A stretch of DNA of 64,000 nucleotides from NCBI GenBank assembly GCA_027579435.1, contig JANBPK010000752.1, forward strand, positions 113,329-177,328. Reading direction: 5' to 3'. Below the pieces are notes generated by a model that saw only the letters and a list, made by a program, of their open reading frames with translations, was not told the origin of the DNA and did no database searches. The position numbers and the translations under genes are program-made. Source of the stretch: Candolleomyces eurysporus (taxonomy: Eukaryota; Basidiomycota; Agaricomycetes; Agaricales; Psathyrellaceae). This document shows positions 58,790-64,000 of the stretch, in pieces (position 1 is the stretch's first letter; each line of letters opens with the position of its first letter).

Positions 58790-59400
58790 AGTCCAGTAAA
58801 AGCTCAACAGACTTATCACATACTTCAAATAATAACCAGGTTTGGTCTGTTTACTCCAAGTTGTAGTTTCAAGTATAACAATCTAGTAGAATTCCACCAG
58901 AAGTCCAGTGGGATTATGCACCAGTTGTAAAAATCCAGTGGAATTTCATCAGAGGTTCAGTCACTAGAGATTCACCGGAGCTCCACTGGAAGTCCAGCGG
59001 AATTCCAGCAAAATTTCAGTCAAAGAAACTCACCTGAAATTCACTGGAACTCCACTGGAAGTCCAGTGGAATTCCAGTGGAGTTTTAGTTAAAGAAACTC
59101 ACCAGAAATTCACAAGACTAATGCCAAACACATCACTGGAAATTCACTGGACTGATGCTGGACACAAACTGGACTTTCACTGGACAGGTCCCGGAAAAGT
59201 ACTGGACAAGTGCTGGACTCCACTGGACTCCACTGGACTCCACTGGACTCCACTGGACTCCACTGGACTCCACTGGACTTCCACTGGACTCAACTGGACT
59301 TTTACCAGAAATCTTGCTTTTTAGGTCAAGTCCAGTGAAAGTCCACTGGAAGTCCGCCAGACATACTGGAGTCCAGCCGGACTTGTGGGGGACTGCTAAG
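58790..59400. repeat. field of TCCAGTGGA / TCCACTGGA words in both orientations
   Basis: Variants of CCAGTGGAATTCCAG and TCCACTGGAAGTCCAGTGG fill 600 bases. TCCAGTGGA dominates on the left and its reverse complement TCCACTGGA on the right, so the field is roughly an inverted arrangement around 59040-59140. It lies just after the broken CxC gene and holds no gene. Confidence 0.8.
59212..59300. repeat. perfect decamer tandem array (CACTGGACTC)
   Basis: Six consecutive 10-base units CACTGGACTC at 59221-59280 (last base changed), with two slightly diverged units after. It is the most homogeneous part of the surrounding TCCACTGGA field and so probably recently expanded. Confidence 0.95.
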
Positions 59401-59960
59401 TACAGGAAATGTATGTGTATTAATCCATTGAAATCCTCAATGAATAAGGCCCTATGCGCAAAGAAATATTTGCAGAAGCAGGCCATTCAGCCACCCAATG
59501 AAATGCATGTGCATTCATTGAAATCCTCAATGAATAAGTGCCTATGCCCAAAGAAATATTCAAAGAGCCCATTTAGCCACCCAATGAAACGCATGTGCAT
59601 TCATTCATTGAAATCCTCAATGAATAAGGCCCTATGCCCAAAGAAATATTCACAGAAACAGCCCATTTAGCCACCCAATGAAATGGATGTGTATTTATTC
59701 ATTGAAATCCCCAATGAATGAGTCCCTATTCCCAAAGAAATATTCCCAGAAACAACCCATTTAGCTGCCCAATGAATGACTCTCCACACTCAGAGAATCA
59801 TTCAATGTAGCCAGCCATTTAGACACCCAATGAAATATATGTCCATTCATTTATTGAAATCCCCAATGAAGGACTCCCCACATTCAAAGAAACATTTGGA
59901 GAAACAGCCCCTCTAGCCATTGAATGAATCCCCAAAGAAACAAAGCATTTAGGCATCCAA
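59395..59960. repeat. 90-94-base tandem repeat, about five copies, decaying rightwards
   Basis: The word CATTGAAATCC(T/C)CAATGAA starts at 59426, 59516, 59606 and 59700, with a diverged copy near 59852. Each unit also carries CCCAAAGAAATATT, CCCATTTAGCCACCCAATGA and ATGTG(C/T)ATTCATT blocks. Spacing is 90, 90, 94 and about 152 bases. No gene is present. Confidence 0.9.
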
Positions 59961-60054
59961 TGAAATGTGTCATTGAAGGCCCTGGATTTAGGGAACACAT
60001 ATATCTGGCAATGCCACATTTGAATGATTCAAGTGGTGGACACTACCCAATGGG

Positions 60055-62021
60055 TTGCAGGCAAATTCAAGGGACAGAGAGTCTGGTGGTGGTACAGATG
60101 GAAATGAAGAGTCAGAAACAGGAGAGAAACGCAAAAGGAACAAGTCTGACAATGGATCAGACCTGTTTTTGCAAGATGGCAAAGATTCTGACAATGCGTC
60201 AGACATAGACAAGATATCAGAGCTTGGTGACATCAAGATTGGGCCTCCAAGGAAAAAAAATCAACTGCACAACCCAACCCTGGTGATCCAGCACCCTCAC
60301 CCTCACCTAGACCTAGTGAGGGTAGCCCAGCAAAGAATACCCGAAGTCAAGCCCGCAGGCCTGCACCTCATATGGTCACGAAAAAANGTGCCTGGAACCC
60401 CAGCAAACCCAGATTGCCTGTTTGACTTGAGCTCTCAGTGCCAAACACACAGTCTTTATACCCCTAAGCCACAAGGCCATTATGCACGTCTCCGCAGAGG
60501 CCTATAGTCATCCTTTCTGTATTGCATTCAACAATGGTTCCTTGTCGTATGATATCCAGATTGATCGCATGAATTACCGCATCGAGCCTGCAAAAAGTCA
60601 GTCAATCAGTCTGAATATAAATGGGGAATGGTCATCTTTAAATATGGACTTTACTGTGGGCCGTGATCACCATCTACCCTACATATGAGCCATCACTCCC
60701 CCTGTGACCCTTCCAAACTGAATCCAAGATGGAACCATGCTCAGAATAAAGCATGGATGGCTGCCTGTGTTGCCATTCAGGTATTCCACAGCAAGAAGGA
60801 ACACAAGAAAATAGACATTGAAATTCCGGACGAGATTCAAGATATCTATTCTGATATTCTTCTGGCAGCACACACTTGTGTCGAGGCATTTGCCACTTGA
60901 GGTTTGTTCCACCATCAATCTCAATAAACTAGAAGTTGAGACAAGTTAGTGACGCTGCCATGGGAACTTCGGGAGTACAAACAATCCCTCTCAAAGATGC
61001 AAAATGGTTTCAATGTGAAGGCAGAGGCAGCAATGATGGCAAAATTCCCCCCCACCAAGTCACACCCACAGCCTTGAAACCCAGCCATTCATTGTTGTTG
61101 ACAAAGCCGGTGAGATAGGACTATGGCATTTGCCCTCCATAATATCTAGCCGTCTCCAACGCCCTGTGGAGAAGGTGACAAGGCAACTGCATGAAAAGGC
61201 CCCTACATTATTCAAAGTTGGCAATGGCCCTCCAACCTGGTGTGACCCTTCCCTATTCCAAACATCGGCAGCCAATGTGTGGGGACACAGAGCAGCGTGT
61301 TTATGCTACTGCTGGTTCCAGCAAGCGTACGATGTATGTTACCTTACCAGTCACCTGGCATGTCTGACGTTTAATCCAGTCCCTCCCCAAGGAAAACCCT
61401 GGCCCATCAAGCAGCTGTCTTAAACATTGGCAGGCAATTTTGGAATACCTCAATAATATAACACCGGTGATGTGCATTATGGCAGCGCTATTGAGGATCA
61501 TGAACCCAGCCCAATTTTCCCAATGCTTCCGACTCTTGAAGTGNATTGCATGTGTCCCTGTAAATCANNGGCAGGACATGCTCGACCTCTTGNAGTTTTG
61601 NTCTTCCCCATTTCACTGTATGCAGCTCATTGTCAACCGACAGACCTTGGATCACAGAGACACTCGAGGGTGGGCACTTGGATACGACCTCCTGGCGACC
61701 TTCGGAAACTACGACAATGGGGTCTTATCTCTCCCAACCATAGGACTCAAATGCACATACAATCCGGGTACGGTCACCGGACTCATGGGCAAGATCTTCA
61801 TCCACGGTGTTCGGCCAGTCAACGGTGAACGATTCTGCTTTGCACAATTTGTTCGGCCTGGCGTGTTTTTGCGTGCCTTCCCGGGGAAGCCAGAACCACA
61901 GCCGCCTTCCATCTCGCTTATTGAAAACATTGGAAATCTGACCGGGAATTTCAATTGGGAGAGGTATGGAGCAACACCAAACACCTATACTTTCGCGCCC
62001 ATGAGCGTCACCCATATATAG
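60055..62021 (+). CDS. TET/JBP-like 2-oxoglutarate/Fe(II) dioxygenase, copy 1; catalytic part well preserved
   Basis: The N-terminal part is acidic and Ser-rich (SDNASDIDKISELGDIKIGP), then shifts frame at a run of eight A (60253-60260) into DPAPSPSPRPSEGSPAKNTR. Next come AQNKAWMAACVAIQVFHSKK and KIDIEIPDEIQDIYSDILLA, an intron region, GVQTIPLKDAKWFQCEGRG, QPFIVVDKAGEIGLWHLPSI, and HWQAILEYLNNITPVMCIMA. The catalytic core is IVNRQTLDHRDTRGW (His 61653-61655, Asp 61659-61661), LATFGNYDNGVLSLPTIGLK, YNPGTVTGLMGKIFIHGVRP (distal His 61803-61805) and NGERFCFAQFVRPGVF with the Arg that binds 2-oxoglutarate. It ends APMSVTHI at 62019-62021. TET/JBP enzymes oxidise methylated bases in DNA, chiefly 5-methylcytosine. 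The true start and two internal joins are uncertain; Ns lie at 60387 and 61544-61601. Confidence 0.65.
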
Positions 62022-62137
62022 TAACTGTTGGAGCACGTGCGTGGGAGTCGGGGCCTAACTAGGAAAATGAAATTTTTTGACTGCAAACCTTAATCGAGCT
62101 CCTTCTCTCCTACCCACCTTCCTCATATCTAATCTTC

Positions 62138-63441
62138 ATGTCATCCAATCGGCTAACACGTGTAAAGTTAACTTGTCTCACTGCATTGCAAATATGGGAT
62201 ACCGAGCTCAGCCCCACAAGCGCCACCGAAGCAATCAGCTGTGACGTTAGAATTCCGACAGAAATAGACGACCTCCTGGCGGACATCGCTCAGGCAGTCC
62301 GGGCGTGTGTGTCCGCTTTTAGAAACCAAGGTACCACCACTTTGATATACCCCGGCCGCCAGGCTAACTATTTTTAGTGCCTCTAGGGATCAAATCGATT
62401 GAAGACGTCATTAGACAAAGGGGTGAAGTTGACTTATGGAGTCCAGGTCACGGTATTACTGGCCGGCCTTTCGTTGTCGTAGATCAAGAAGACCGGCTCG
62501 TCACGTGGAATATCCCCGGTGCAATATCTCCCCGCCTCCAAAAGATCGCAGAAACCGTGGTGGCATCTCTCCTTGCCAAGGTTCCTGACTTCCTAAGCAG
62601 CCCAGGAACATATGGCGAAGCCGAGTATCCCTGCTCCTCAAAATATCCTTCTGGGATGGCCCGCCTTTCACCTTGTTGTTTCATGGATACAGCGCAATTA
62701 GCAAGTGTTGTCCCCGTACTTTTTTGGCGACCCACTAATCTCAATATTAGAAACCCGGCCCAACAAGGGTATGCAGAAACCATCCTGTGGCGGTCAAAAC
62801 ATTTTTTGAAAACCTGGAACCCTTGTTCTGCATCCTCTCTGCAATCAATCACATTATCCTCCCTCATCAATATCAGCAGATGGAACGGGTCTGGCGGCAT
62901 CTCTCCAAAGCAGAGGTGGACAATCAGGACTTGGTGAACGATTTGTCGCCCTCATTTTGCCTCCCATTCCCACTCCTCCAGCTTTTATCCAACTACTCTC
63001 GTCCTACCGCGTTACAAGCCAGCAATTCGGCAGCGAGATTGGGTAGTGCATGCACAGTTCGGGGATTTTGCACCGGGACTGGTCGACCTGCCTGCGTGTG
63101 CTCACACCGGTGTTTGTGAGCCAGGCACTGTTACTGCCGTCATGGCGCGCTATATTCCCCATGGTTTCCCACCAGTCGCCAGGGAACAGTTCATCCTCAC
63201 GCAATCATTTTGTAATCCCCTCGTCCGTTATGTTGGCCTTGCAGACCTACCAGCTGGAGCCTCTGCCTCGATCGAGAACGTTGTTGCTGCCGCCTCGACA
63301 GAGGACCGCAACCTCGCTGCACTGAGCAAGGTTGATTCTCAAGTTTACGAGTGGAAGCCCTCCGGAATCCCGGATCACTATTGTGCCTGCTGTTGGGAGG
63401 ACCCTACTATAAGCCATGTTCGTTATCACCCTCCATCTTGA
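62138..63441 (+). CDS. TET/JBP-like dioxygenase, copy 2, diverged; iron His and 2OG Arg apparently lost
   Basis: ATG 62138 opens MSSNRLTRVKLTCLTALQIW; CDVRIPTEIDDLLADIAQAV matches KIDIEIPDEIQDIYSDILLA of copy 1. After a 46-base intron come VPLGIKSIEDVIRQRGEVDL, GRPFVVVDQEDRLVTWNIPG and KVPDFLSSPGTYGEAEYPC, then (after a phase change near 62790) FFENLEPLFCILSAINHIIL and QQMERVWRHLSKAEVDNQDL. The core is RYKPAIRQRDWVVHAQFGDF, LVDLPACAHTGVCEPGTVTA and VMARYIPHGFPPVAREQFIL. Against copy 1, DHRD becomes RQRD and GERF becomes REQF; the distal His (63160-63162) stays. A 70-residue C-terminal region follows to the stop 63439-63441. Exon joins are provisional. It is a tandem duplicate of copy 1, 116 bases away, and either inactive, binding-only, or a decaying gene. 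Confidence 0.55.
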
Positions 63442-63479
63442 TGCATTCCAAGGGGACATACCTTAGATGCTCTTCCTCA

Positions 63480-64000
63480 AAACCTCGGTAGAATTAGACG
63501 CAGTTTGCTGGTGCACTATACCTGGAATTACATACCCTTTATTCTCTTTAGCCGTCAAAACCCATCATACAGATGATACGATTTTCAGTTGGACGCAGAG
63601 AATTTTAATAAGCTTACTACCTGGTGTAATCGGTGAACGATATAAATACGACTAACCCCGGCCACCGTGACCGTACTTTCTCTTCCCTGGCTGTCAGAAC
63701 CCTGGTTGAATCAAGGTCACCCTTGATTTTCAGTTGGGCCAGAAAAGTAGAAATCAAACGTGCTAATTGCCTTGGGACTCGTGTGCACTAGGAAGCCCGT
63801 TCACTGGTGTCTGTCATGAGAAACGATGTAAATTGACTAACTTCAACTGCCGGCGAATACACCGCCTATTTCTTCTCTGGCTGAATCAATGACCCTTGAT
63901 TTCAGTTGGGTGAGACTAGAGATCAAACATGCCAAATGCCTTTGTACTATCTAGCGTCAGGTTACTGGGAACCCCGGCGACCGGTGTCCATGCTTTCTAC
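63480..64000. repeat. three diverged tandem units with GATTTTCAGTTGG
   Basis: GATTTTCAGTTGG recurs near 63580, 63725 and 63898, with shared flanks: CCTGGCTG, AATCAAGGTCACCCTTGATT, AGAAATCAAACGTGC and ACCCCGGC(C/G)ACC. Units are about 145-175 bases and continue to the right edge. No gene was seen. Confidence 0.65.

Noticed and set aside
59133..59670. Ser/Trp/Thr-rich open frames over the decamer array
   Set aside because: They translate the 10-base repeat in shifting registers and have no gene structure.
59216..59960. CRISPR-like regular repeats
   Set aside because: Repeats are contiguous without unique spacers, and the genome is fungal.

Overview
The window is nuclear DNA of a mushroom-forming basidiomycete (Agaricomycetes). 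Genes are split by many short GT-AG introns of about 45-75 bases. The gene families (CBM1 mini-protein, CRH-type GH16, F-box/LRR proteins, large fungal membrane-protein families) and the mobile elements (Plavaka-like, KDZ with TET/JBP genes) are typical of that class. No ribosomal RNA, tRNA or CRISPR array was seen.

Positions 1-38 kb are ordinary gene territory with wide gene-poor gaps. They hold two related multi-pass membrane proteins (1-672, 4849-6449), a 66-residue secreted CBM1 protein with a 7-base exon (8228-8672), and an F-box protein (10670-12041) divergent from a 2565-residue UNC80-like helical-repeat protein (12226-20516). These are followed by another membrane protein (20667-22198), a CRH-like GH16 cell-wall transglycosylase (22684-24304), two tandem secreted beta-carbonic anhydrases (25359-28590), the GPI-anchor enzyme subunit PIG-P (30985-31646), a second F-box protein (33847-35179) and an unidentified helical protein (37108-38116).

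Positions 38.8-64 kb are a dense mobile-element territory. A Plavaka (CACTA-like) transposase lies at 39844-43209. Low-complexity and repeat-bearing genes occupy 43.4-53 kb. A decayed KDZ module follows: transposase (53189-55966), CxC5/CxC6-type protein (55984-58761) broken by a complete solo LTR, and two TET/JBP-like 2-oxoglutarate dioxygenase genes (60055-62021 and 62138-63441). The copies are separated or flanked by tandem repeats.

Three observations stand out. Premature stops in four mobile-element genes are TGA at places where Arg (CGA) is expected, which looks like deamination of methylated CpG. A 9-base motif, RCCGRKGTT, recurs on both strands from 46.4 to 55.2 kb in introns, spacers and coding sequence. 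The second TET/JBP copy seems to lack an iron-binding His and the 2-oxoglutarate Arg. Isolated N bases nearly always touch homopolymer runs, so frameshifts at such runs may be base-calling errors.
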